Assembly: GCA_965247125.1 (NCBI GenBank)
Contig: CBDFGO010000003.1
Location: 1,488,001 to 1,552,000 of the forward strand
DNA: 64,000 nucleotides
Origin: CALBJU01 sp965247125
Lineage (GTDB): Bacteria > Bacteroidota > Rhodothermia > Rhodothermales > UBA10348
Direction of reading: 5' to 3'
The position numbers and the translations under genes are program-made. Of this stretch, positions 9,712-16,723 are shown piece after piece; the first letter of the stretch is position 1, and each line of letters begins with the position of its first letter. The notes under the pieces are model-generated. The model had not been told where the DNA came from. It worked only from the letters and a program-made list of their open reading frames with translations, and ran no database searches.

Positions 9712-10758
9712 TTAAAGCTCTGCGTGCTCGACAGCGACCCCGTTCGTGGATTCCGGCTGTGGAATCAGGCCAAGAATTTCCTTCACTTTCAGTGTAATTT
9801 CTTCGCGCAGGGTGTCATTTTCCATGAGCCAGGCCTTGGTAGCATCTCTCCCCTGGCCAATCTTGATATCTCCATAGGAGAACCATGAACCCGACTTGTT
9901 GATCACGTCATGTTCGACTCCAACATCGATCAACTCGCCCAGTGAAGAAATCCCCTCTCCGTATATGATGTCGAACTCGGCCTGGCGGAAAGGTGGAGCA
10001 ACTTTGTTTTTCACCACCTTTACTCGAGTTCTATTTCCTACGACTTCGGTGCCATCCTTAATGGCTCCTATGCGCCGAATATCCATCCGAATTGATGCGT
10101 AGAATTTCAGCGCTCTTCCTCCCGAAGTAGTTTCCGGACTACCGAACATGACCCCTATTTTCATTCGAATCTGATTAATGAATATCAGAACAGTATTTGT
10201 ACGTTTGATCGTTCCGGTCAGCTTCCGCAGGGCCTGACTCATCAGACGTGCCTGCAGGCCGACATGGCTGTCTCCCATGTCTCCTTCAATTTCAGCTCTG
10301 GGAACCAGTGCAGCCACCGAATCGATCACGATAAGGTCCATTGCTGCGCTCCGAATCAGTGTCTCGCATATGTTCAGAGCATCTTCTCCAGTATCGGGCT
10401 GCGACATGAGCAGCTCGTCTGTATTTACACCCAGTTTGCGAGCGTAACTGGGGTCAAAAGCATGCTCTGCATCGATAAACGCGCAATTCCCGCCCGCTAG
10501 TTGAGCCTGAGCAATAATGTGAGTTGCAAGGGTCGTTTTACCAGAAGATTCCGGCCCGTAAATCTCGATAATGCGACCACGTGGAACACCGCCGACGCCC
10601 AGAGCTGAATCCAGCAGTAGAGAACCTGTAGAAATGCAGTCCATCTCAACTTCCGGAGCATCTCCCAGGCGCATTATCGCACCCTTTCCATAGGTCTTCT
10701 CGATCTGTTTCAATGCCAGATCGAGGGCTCGTTGTTTAGCAGAATCCTGCTTGCTCAT
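9712..10758 (-). CDS. recA: Recombinase RecA
   Basis: Strand-exchange ATPase and co-protease of the SOS response; 348 aa, normal length. Walker A is GPESSGKT at residues 68-75, Walker B is LIVIDSVAAL, and loop 2 is seen in FINQIRMKIGVMFGSPETTSGG. The C-terminal domain is complete and ends in a short acidic tail. There is no Shine-Dalgarno; the ATG follows an A-rich AACTAAATAAAAACT stretch. A strong promoter with an overlapping palindrome lies about 110-150 bp upstream (separate entries), implying a leader of roughly 100 nt. Gene order pgsA-pyrE-cinA-recA is close to arrangements seen in other phyla. Confidence 0.99.
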   Translation of the reverse strand: MSKQDSAKQRALDLALKQIEKTYGKGAIMRLGDAPEVEMDCISTGSLLLDSALGVGGVPRGRIIEIYGPESSGKTTLATHIIAQAQLAGGNCAFIDAEHAFDPSYARKLGVNTDELLMSQPDTGEDALNICETLIRSAAMDLIVIDSVAALVPRAEIEGDMGDSHVGLQARLMSQALRKLTGTIKRTNTVLIFINQIRMKIGVMFGSPETTSGGRALKFYASIRMDIRRIGAIKDGTEVVGNRTRVKVVKNKVAPPFRQAEFDIIYGEGISSLGELIDVGVEHDVINKSGSWFSYGDIKIGQGRDATKAWLMENDTLREEITLKVKEILGLIPQPESTNGVAVEHAEL

Positions 10759-10865
10759 AGTTTTTATTTAGTTGTGTTCGGCAGCTGTTCAGCCGTAATA
10801 GGTACCCGTTTCACAACGGTCGTTCGGTTGATCCAGTAGTGGTCCTGATAAGGAACTTACTAGCT

Positions 10866-10894
10866 AATATATGTGTGTGGAAACTTATGTGCAA
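10866..10894 (-). promoter_or_regulatory. Predicted recA promoter (-35 TTGCAC, 17 bp, -10 TATATT)
   Basis: On the minus strand the sequence reads TTGCAC (10894-10889), a spacer of exactly 17 bp (10888-10872), then TATATT (10871-10866). Both boxes are close to the primary sigma consensus and the spacing is optimal. Transcription would start near 10859, about 100 nt before the recA ATG at 10758. Seen directly in sequence; use in the cell is inferred. Confidence 0.65.
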
Positions 10895-10910
10895 CATATG
10901 TTATACATAA
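10885..10910. promoter_or_regulatory. 26-bp imperfect palindrome overlapping the recA -35 box (candidate SOS/LexA-type operator)
   Basis: Outer arms TTATGT (10885-10890) and ACATAA (10905-10910) are complementary, then two mismatched pairs, then a perfect 10-bp core AACATATGTT (10893-10902). The recA -35 hexamer lies inside it, so a dimeric repressor bound here would block the promoter. It does not match the E. coli CTG-N10-CAG or the Bacillus GAAC-N4-GTTC LexA boxes. The assignment to LexA is inference from position only. Confidence 0.5.
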
Positions 10911-11166
10911 TCCTGATTTCGAGTATAACACCCGTATTAGCCCATTCTCCATCGTTTGACACACATGCGGGATTATACTGGGATTATACAGATGAAGGGG
11001 TGTCACTCGTGCGTCATAGCCCTTAGATGTCTCCTCCCGAACCGTTTCCGAACCTTGATTTTCTCTAAGACACGCCGCCTGAATAAATATAACGTTCGGT
11101 CCATCCCGCTGCGGAAACTGTTATCCACAAATCAGCTCACGAACGAGTGCGATTGCTCTGAATCGC

Positions 11167-12417
11167 TCACTTCAGCAGCGTCGTTCGAATCAGATTCAGC
11201 GCAGCGGTTGACGCACGTTCCTTGTTGCGAAGTCGATCCTTACCGAGACGCAATTTCACGGTACTGGTCGACTTCATCGACGAGATTCCTAGCCAGACCG
11301 TACCAACGGGTTTGTCCTTTGAACCACCGTCGGGACCCAGAATACCGGTGATGCTCACGCCGATGTCAGCACCAAATCGATTTCGAACTCCAGCCGCCAT
11401 CTCGCAAGCAGTCTGCCGACTGACCGATCCAAAAGTGTCCAGCGTCTCAGTCAGCACCCCCAGGATCTCTGTTTTCGCCTCGTTCGAGTAGGCGATGACT
11501 CCTCCGACAAAATATTCGGACGCTCCGGGTACATTTGTGATTCTGTTTGCAACCCAGCCTCCGGTACAGCTCTCCGCGATCGCCAGACGAATCTCACGAT
11601 CTCGAAGCATCTGGCCTAGCACACCTTCCAACGAGTCGTCGCCTTCGCCATAGATCCACTTGTCGATACGATTTCGAATCCACTTTTCGAGCTCTTCCAG
11701 TCTTGATCGTCCCGCCTCTTCATCGTCGCTGATACTCGTAAGTCGCAGCCTCAGCGAGGCCAGAGACGGTAGATAGGCCAGTGAAAGCCCTTCATTCAGA
11801 GAGCTTTCTACTCCCTCCAGCAGTTCGTGAAGGTGGGACTCCCCGATGCCGACCGTGAGAAGAGTTTTCTGCTGAATGCTTTGAGCGCCATGCATACTGG
11901 CAAATCGGGGCAGAATATTTTCCCGCATGAATTTCTTCATTTCGTGCGGCACGCCCGGAAGAATCGCCAGAAGCCCCTGGCCCTCAACGTGATCGTATGA
12001 TTTCAACAAGGCCGGTGCCGTACCCGCCAGATTGACGATGCCCTCAAATCCTGCCGGTATCATTGCCTGAGATGTGTTTGATTCTGGAAGACTGAATCCC
12101 CTGCTCTCAAACCGATGTCGGATGACTGACATTATGCTCTCGTCCAACTCGAGCTCGACGTCAAAAACCGATGCGACGGCCTGGCTCGTAATGTCATCGT
12201 GAGTTGGGCCGAGTCCTCCCGTGGCAATTACGATGCGGCTTTCTTGCAATGCTCGTTTAACGGCTTGCTGGATTTCTCCAGAATCGTCCGAAACCGTTAC
12301 CATGCGTGCAACACGGATTCCCAGGAGCGTTAATTCCTCGCCGATCCACGCAGCGTTGGTATTCACAATCTGACCAATGAGCAGTTCGTCCCCGATCGTG
12401 ATCACCGTTGCCGTCAT
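11167..12417 (-). CDS. cinA: CinA-family nicotinamide-nucleotide amidohydrolase
   Basis: Two-domain CinA (416 aa). Residues about 1-170 form the MoCF/COG1058 domain (ITIGDELLIGQIVNTNAAWI, ATGGLGPTHDD), associated in the family with ADP-ribose pyrophosphatase activity. Residues about 255-416 form the NMN deamidase (PncC) domain with AESCTGG and VSITGILGPDGG. Together they recycle NMN and NADP breakdown products; the name also reflects co-expression with recA in competent bacteria. It starts 4 bp after pyrE ends and sits directly before the recA promoter region. Confidence 0.96.
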   Translation of the reverse strand: MTATVITIGDELLIGQIVNTNAAWIGEELTLLGIRVARMVTVSDDSGEIQQAVKRALQESRIVIATGGLGPTHDDITSQAVASVFDVELELDESIMSVIRHRFESRGFSLPESNTSQAMIPAGFEGIVNLAGTAPALLKSYDHVEGQGLLAILPGVPHEMKKFMRENILPRFASMHGAQSIQQKTLLTVGIGESHLHELLEGVESSLNEGLSLAYLPSLASLRLRLTSISDDEEAGRSRLEELEKWIRNRIDKWIYGEGDDSLEGVLGQMLRDREIRLAIAESCTGGWVANRITNVPGASEYFVGGVIAYSNEAKTEILGVLTETLDTFGSVSRQTACEMAAGVRNRFGADIGVSITGILGPDGGSKDKPVGTVWLGISSMKSTSTVKLRLGKDRLRNKERASTAALNLIRTTLLK

Positions 12418-12421
12418 GACG

Positions 12422-13081
12422 CTACTTCCCTCCCCGATCTGCAGACCATCTCGCTGGATTTCGATACCAGGCGTTCAGCGAATTCAACTCATCCGAGGTC
12501 AGAGAGCCCGACTCGGAAGCCTCTTCAACCAGCACTGGAAAACTGGACAGGGTATGAAGGGGCACCGCCGCCGCCGCAAACGCGCGATCTGCAATCGGCA
12601 GCCCGTAGGTAAATATTGCCAGAATGGCCTGAACCTCCACTCCGGCCTCAGCCAGCGGCCTCAAAACTGCCGTTGATGACATGCCGGTCGAGACCAAATC
12701 TTCAATGACGACTGCCCTCGCACCATCCGGTGCGAGTCCTTCGATCTGATTGCTCCTTCCGTGCTCTTTGGCTCTGCTGCGAACATAGGCCATCGGCAGT
12801 TCCATCTTTTCTGCCAGCCATGCAGCGTGAGGAATCCCGGCCGTAGCGGTCCCGACAATCACATCGCATGATATGCTTTCGTCCTTCATTACCGACGCGA
12901 ATCCTTTCGCGATATCTGATCTCACGTCCGGGTATCCTAGAGTGAGACGGTTGTCGCAGTAGACTGGAGCCAGACGACCAGAGGCCCATGTGAAAGGCTC
13001 CATGGGAGACAGCGTGACGGCACCGATACGCAATAAATGTCTGGCAACTTTTTTAGCCAGATCAATCCTTGGTTGAGTCAT
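12422..13081 (-). CDS. pyrE: Orotate phosphoribosyltransferase
   Basis: Converts orotate and PRPP to OMP in pyrimidine synthesis (219 aa). The PRPP-binding motif VVIEDLVSTGMSS is at residues 124-136, and the mobile catalytic loop RSRAKEHG is at 101-108. The N-terminal FTWASGRLAPVYCDNR is typical of PyrE. The tail of about 25 residues beyond the core is unremarkable. Its start overlaps the pgsA end by 20 bp and its stop is 4 bp from cinA, so the three genes are probably one transcript. Confidence 0.95.
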   Translation of the reverse strand: MTQPRIDLAKKVARHLLRIGAVTLSPMEPFTWASGRLAPVYCDNRLTLGYPDVRSDIAKGFASVMKDESISCDVIVGTATAGIPHAAWLAEKMELPMAYVRSRAKEHGRSNQIEGLAPDGARAVVIEDLVSTGMSSTAVLRPLAEAGVEVQAILAIFTYGLPIADRAFAAAAVPLHTLSSFPVLVEEASESGSLTSDELNSLNAWYRNPARWSADRGGK

Positions 13082-13664
13082 CCGGATCGGGCGCTTCGCT
13101 CAGCTCTTGTTGGGTGAAATATTGAAGGCCTGTCCACAGCGTGACGACCGTAACCACGACCAGTCCCCAGAAAATGAAAGGGCTCTCCAAAATCATGATA
13201 GCCCATCCTAGAACCGGCTCAACGGTCTTCGAACCCGTCAGCAGCAGGAGGACTGCGATTAAGAACGTCAGCTGAAACGTGGTTTTCAATTTGGCCCACC
13301 GCGAGGTCTTCAGCGTTTTGCCCTCTCGTTTCAGCCACAATCGCAGTCCTGTCACCGAAACGTCTCTAAGTGCGATCAACCCAACGAGCCACCACGTCAC
13401 ATAATCGGGTAGGATGAAAAAGAGAGCGATGAACGTACCAAGAACCAGGACCTTGTCCGCGATGGGATCCAAAAACTGACCCAGCGGAGAACCTGTACCA
13501 TAGTGGCGGGCGACTTTCCCATCTGCCCAATCTGAAATAGATGCGTACACGAAAAGTGCAAGCGCCCAGCCATATCCAACGAGAGAATCGAAGAATAACA
13601 GAAACAATAGAAAAGGCGTGACCAGTATACGGGTGATGGTCAGCGCGTTCGGTAAATACTTCAT
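13062..13664 (-). CDS. pgsA: CDP-diacylglycerol-glycerol-3-phosphate 3-phosphatidyltransferase
   Basis: Integral membrane enzyme of phosphatidylglycerol synthesis (200 aa). The frame is open to 13790, but the ATG at 13664 gives MKYLPNALTITRILVTPFLL, the characteristic PgsA N-terminus. The CDP-alcohol phosphotransferase motif is complete: D48-G49, A52-R53, G62, D66 and D70. About five hydrophobic segments are visible. The C-terminus is an acidic, soluble tail (EAPDPDDSTKD) overlapping pyrE. It is the first gene of the run toward cinA and diverges from dnaK. Confidence 0.93.
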   Translation of the reverse strand: MKYLPNALTITRILVTPFLLFLLFFDSLVGYGWALALFVYASISDWADGKVARHYGTGSPLGQFLDPIADKVLVLGTFIALFFILPDYVTWWLVGLIALRDVSVTGLRLWLKREGKTLKTSRWAKLKTTFQLTFLIAVLLLLTGSKTVEPVLGWAIMILESPFIFWGLVVVTVVTLWTGLQYFTQQELSEAPDPDDSTKD

Positions 13665-13764
13665 TGTTTGGGGTGTGCCTCGGCTGCAATATAGGAACGG
13701 CATCCGCTCAAACTGAACCCCGAAAATGATTTGGATGCTGACATTTTGTCCGAATACAGAGATC

Positions 13765-13779
13765 GGCACTGTTCTTGCA
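13765..13779 (+). promoter_or_regulatory. Sigma-54-like site upstream of dnaK
   Basis: GGCAC (13765-13769) and TTGCA (13775-13779) have the exact GG-N10-GC spacing of -24/-12 promoters and match 10 of the most conserved bases of TGGCACG-N4-TTGCW; the leading T is C and the seventh-position G is T. It lies 77 bp before the dnaK ATG on the same strand. No CIRCE element is visible. Whether this genome encodes RpoN is not shown in the window. Confidence 0.42.
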
Positions 13780-13855
13780 ATTCGTTCCAACAGACGCCAA
13801 TTACGTGTCTACCTGACAAAATTACATTGCACAAACTGAATCAGATCAGACCTCT

Positions 13856-15769
13856 ATGGGAAAGATCATAGGAATTGACCTTGGAACGACGAACTCCGTC
13901 GTGGCCGTAATGGAAGGTGGTGAACCCGTCGTCATTACCAATGCCGAAGGTGATCGCACGACGCCTTCGATCATCGCATTCAAGAAAGACGGTGAGCGCC
14001 TCGTGGGTGCTCCGGCAAAACGACAGGCGATCACCAATCCTGAGCATACCATATTTTCGATCAAGCGATTTATGGGCAGGATGTTCAAAGAGGTGGGATC
14101 GGAAATGAAGACCGTGCCCTACGACGTTGTCAAAGGCGACAATAACACGGCGCGCGTGAAAATCGATGATCGCGTCTACACGCCACAAGAGATCTCCGCA
14201 ATGGTGCTTCAAAAATTGAAGCAGACCGCCGAAGACTATCTCGGCGAAAAGGTCACTGAAGCAGTGGTCACCGTTCCGGCCTATTTCAATGATGCTCAGC
14301 GAACTGCAACCAAAGAAGCCGGTGAAATCGCGGGCCTGAACGTTCGACGAATCATCAATGAACCAACGGCTGCTGCCCTTGCGTACGGCCTGGACAACAA
14401 GGATGCGGAAGAAATTGTGGCTGTCTTCGATTTGGGAGGCGGAACCTACGATATCTCCATTCTTGAGCTCGGAGATGGTGTATTTGAAGTCAAGGCAACC
14501 AGTGGTGATACTCACCTTGGTGGAGATGACTTCGATCAGTGCCTGATCGACTGGATTGCGGCCGACTTCAAAAAGAATGAGTCGATAGATCTTCGCAAAG
14601 ATGCTATGGCTCTACAGCGCCTGAAGGAAGCCGCGGAGAAGGCTAAGGTTGAACTGTCCTCTGCAACGCAGACGACCATTAATCTGCCATTCATCACGGC
14701 TACCCAGGATGGGCCGAAACACCTGACGCTCGACTTGACTCGAGCCAAATTTGAGCAGCTCGTGGACAGTCTGATTCAGCGCACCATTGGACCAATGGAA
14801 AAAGCGCTGAAGGATGCGGGCCTGAAAAAGGACCAGATTGATGAAGTCATTCTGGTGGGCGGCTCATCGAGAATTCCAAAGATTCAGGAAGTGGTCGAAC
14901 AGTTTTTCGGCAAGAAACCCAATCGCTCCGTCAACCCTGACGAAGTAGTCGCGGTTGGTGCCGCCATCCAGGGTGGCGTCCTGTCGGGTGATGTATCAGA
15001 CGTACTCCTCCTGGATGTCACACCGCTGAACCTCGGAATCGAAACCCTCGGCGGCGTTGCCACAAATTTAATCGCGGCGAACACGACGATTCCTACCAAG
15101 AAAAGCGAAACCTTCTCTACGGCTGCCGACAATCAGCCATCAGTCGAAATTCACGTACTTCAAGGAGATCGCTCGATGGCTTCTAACAACAGAACCATTG
15201 GTCGCTTCCACCTTGATGGAATACCGCCGTCACCTCGAGGCTTACCGCAAATCGCGGTCACCTTCGATATCGACGCCAGCGGCATGCTGCACGTTTCGGC
15301 GAAGGACAATGCGACCGGTAAAGAGCAGTCCATAAGAATCGAGGCTTCCTCTGGCCTTACGGACAAGGAAATCGAACAGATGCGGACCGATGCGAAGGCG
15401 CACGCTGAAGAAGATCAGAAACGTAAAGACGAGGTCGACAAGATAAATACGGCTGATTCGCTCATTTTTTCTACCGAGAAGAATCTCTCCGAGTACGGCG
15501 AGAAACTTCCCGAGGATAAAAAAGCTAAGATCGAGTCTGCTCTGGAGCGTCTCAAAGAGGCACACAAGGAGAACAACCTTGAAGACCTGGAGTCGGCCAT
15601 GCAGCAGCTGAATGAAGCGTGGAGCGAAGCCAGTCAGGACCTTTATCAGGCTCAGCAGGATGCCTCGGCGGACGAATCTTCTGACTCAGAAGACGAACAG
15701 GAGGAAGACGGCGACGAAGCAAAAGACGTGGACTACGAAGTGGTTGAAGAGGAAGAAGACCAGGCCTAG
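13856..15769 (+). CDS. dnaK: Molecular chaperone DnaK (Hsp70)
   Basis: ATP-driven chaperone working with DnaJ and GrpE, neither of which is adjacent. The 637-aa chain begins MGKIIGIDLGTTNSVVAVME (phosphate loop 1). It contains IINEPTAAALAYGLD, VAVFDLGGGTYDISILE and VILVGGSSRIPKIQ from the ATPase domain, the linker DVLLLDVTPLNLGIETLGG, the substrate-binding beta domain, the helical lid and a strongly acidic C-terminal tail ending in EEEEDQA. The start has no Shine-Dalgarno. A sigma-54-like element lies upstream and a strong terminator follows, so it is likely monocistronic. Confidence 0.99.
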   Translation: MGKIIGIDLGTTNSVVAVMEGGEPVVITNAEGDRTTPSIIAFKKDGERLVGAPAKRQAITNPEHTIFSIKRFMGRMFKEVGSEMKTVPYDVVKGDNNTARVKIDDRVYTPQEISAMVLQKLKQTAEDYLGEKVTEAVVTVPAYFNDAQRTATKEAGEIAGLNVRRIINEPTAAALAYGLDNKDAEEIVAVFDLGGGTYDISILELGDGVFEVKATSGDTHLGGDDFDQCLIDWIAADFKKNESIDLRKDAMALQRLKEAAEKAKVELSSATQTTINLPFITATQDGPKHLTLDLTRAKFEQLVDSLIQRTIGPMEKALKDAGLKKDQIDEVILVGGSSRIPKIQEVVEQFFGKKPNRSVNPDEVVAVGAAIQGGVLSGDVSDVLLLDVTPLNLGIETLGGVATNLIAANTTIPTKKSETFSTAADNQPSVEIHVLQGDRSMASNNRTIGRFHLDGIPPSPRGLPQIAVTFDIDASGMLHVSAKDNATGKEQSIRIEASSGLTDKEIEQMRTDAKAHAEEDQKRKDEVDKINTADSLIFSTEKNLSEYGEKLPEDKKAKIESALERLKEAHKENNLEDLESAMQQLNEAWSEASQDLYQAQQDASADESSDSEDEQEEDGDEAKDVDYEVVEEEEDQA

Positions 15770-15796
15770 TCTGCAGTTCTTAGCAAAAGGATGTTA

Positions 15797-15835
15797 TGTG
15801 GGGCGGGTGCGAATGCACCCGCCCCACATTTTTTT
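15797..15835 (+). terminator. Strong intrinsic terminator after dnaK
   Basis: A perfect 14-bp GC-rich stem (15797-15810 with 15815-15828) closed by a GAAT tetraloop is followed by seven T residues (15829-15835). It begins 27 bp after the dnaK stop. The arms share TGGGGCGGG/CCCGCCCCA with the hairpin at 18181-18209. Confidence 0.92.
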
Positions 15836-15871
15836 GGTCAACATTCTAGGGCCGCACGCCGGGCCATCCGG

Positions 15872-15988
15872 TTAATGATCGACTACGAACGAGCCGGTGC
15901 ACACTTCAGTCTCTGAGAGGAAGCGACACACATACACTCCGCTTGGCCACCCCTGACCGGCCGTGTGGTTCACAATGAGACAGTTCAA
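15872..15988 (-). pseudogene. Remnant of a T9SS-type C-terminal sorting domain behind the yceI-like gene
   Basis: Directly after the TAG stop of the YceI-like gene the same minus-strand frame stays open for 38 codons and then ends in TAA. It contains WPSGVYVCRFLSETEV and ends GSFVVDH, which resembles the last two strands of Por/T9SS sorting domains (LPSGVYfyRL ... kklvv). There is no start codon of its own. It may be a decayed end of a lost secreted protein, or a tail cut off from the YceI protein by a new stop; the frame match has a one-in-three chance of being accidental. Confidence 0.4.
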
Positions 15989-16540
15989 CTACTGCTGTAA
16001 AATGAAGTTGAAACTGATCACTACGTCATCTTTTGTATGAAGAGAGCCAAACATGGCTGTAGGAGGTTTCATCCCAAAATCGGACATCTTCAGCTCGTAG
16101 GACCCTGTGAACTGAGGCGTACCGATTTCCGACTCAGACTCAATCATATGGATGATCACCGAATTCGACGTTCCCGTAATTTCGAGCGATCCCGACATGT
16201 TCCACTCCCCTTCTTCGTCCTTTTCGGCTGATTCAAGGTCGAAAATCATCTCTTCGTACTCTGATACGTTGAATGAATTGTGCATGAGACGATCCATGAT
16301 CATGCTTCGACCACTTTTGATTTCCTTGACAACAATCGTCACCGTCGCACTTACCGGATTGCCGTCTTCCAACTCGAAGTTTCCCGAAAACTCATTGGCT
16401 GTTACGCTCCAGTCCGACTGATTTGAGGAGCCATCCACTTTCAGCGTCGAGCCTTCGGCCAGCGTATATGTCGTCTGCGCGCCGACTGGCACTGTGAGCA
16501 TCACACTCAGGGCAACGGCCAGAAGAAATAATCGATTCAT
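15989..16540 (-). CDS. YceI-family secreted protein
   Basis: Small exported lipocalin-like protein (183 aa). It begins with a signal peptide, MNRLFLLAVALSVMLTVPVGAQ. The body matches YceI: LKVDGSSNQSDWSV, then TVTIVVKEIKSGRSMIMDRLMHNSF (given here as the region around residues 66-90) with the family's typical K-x-x...M...LHNS-like motif, then SGSLEITGTSN and VVISFNFIL at the end. YceI proteins bind isoprenoid-like hydrophobic ligands; the ligand here is unknown. An in-frame sorting-domain-like tail lies beyond the stop (15872-15988). It is convergent with dnaK and diverges from the next oxidoreductase gene. Confidence 0.87.
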   Translation of the reverse strand: MNRLFLLAVALSVMLTVPVGAQTTYTLAEGSTLKVDGSSNQSDWSVTANEFSGNFELEDGNPVSATVTIVVKEIKSGRSMIMDRLMHNSFNVSEYEEMIFDLESAEKDEEGEWNMSGSLEITGTSNSVIIHMIESESEIGTPQFTGSYELKMSDFGMKPPTAMFGSLHTKDDVVISFNFILQQ

Positions 16541-16723
16541 GTATCCGATGATAGTTGAGGAGTGAGGACGAACGGCGTTGATCCCCTTCAGGATCCCTTT
16601 TGGGTGGCGTATCGTCGGAGAATTTAGTTGTCAAAAAGAAGGAACGACATTGTATCTTCAGCCTCTACCTACGGTCACCTTCCAATCCATGACCGTCCCG
16701 TTGACAAGCAATTCCAATCCGAA

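Larger units (their letters stand above)
10759..11166. other. 408-bp recA-cinA intergenic region
   Basis: This is the longest gene-free stretch in the window. Besides the recA promoter and palindrome it holds four TTATAC-type hexamers: 10901-10906, 10923-10928 (inverted), 10973-10978 and 10984-10989. The last two sit in an exact direct repeat of GGGATTATAC (10969-10978 and 10980-10989) with an 11-bp period, about one helical turn. The inverted pair GTTATAC/GTATAAC spans 10900-10929. Nothing in 10991-11166 looks coding on either strand beyond short chance frames; I see no tRNA or clear terminator after cinA. Confidence 0.5.

Noticed and set aside
10956..10990. TTGACA followed by TATACT and TATACA on the plus strand in the recA-cinA gap
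   Set aside because: Spacers are 12 and 23 bp, not near 17, and no plus-strand gene follows.
10956..11351. 131-codon plus-strand frame across the recA-cinA gap
   Set aside because: It runs into cinA antisense, has no recognisable protein features and no ribosome site.
13665..13855. Search for a CIRCE element (TTAGCACTC-N9-GAGTGCTAA) before dnaK
   Set aside because: No such inverted repeat is present in the gap.
13841..14515. 224-codon minus-strand open frame opposite the start of dnaK
   Set aside because: Long antisense frames over dnaK are a known result of its codon use; no domain or start context supports it, and the sense frame is unmistakable.
16628..16723. Upstream start for the first Gfo/Idh/MocA oxidoreductase
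   Set aside because: It would place over 45 residues before the Tat motif; ATG 16724 gives a normal Tat signal.
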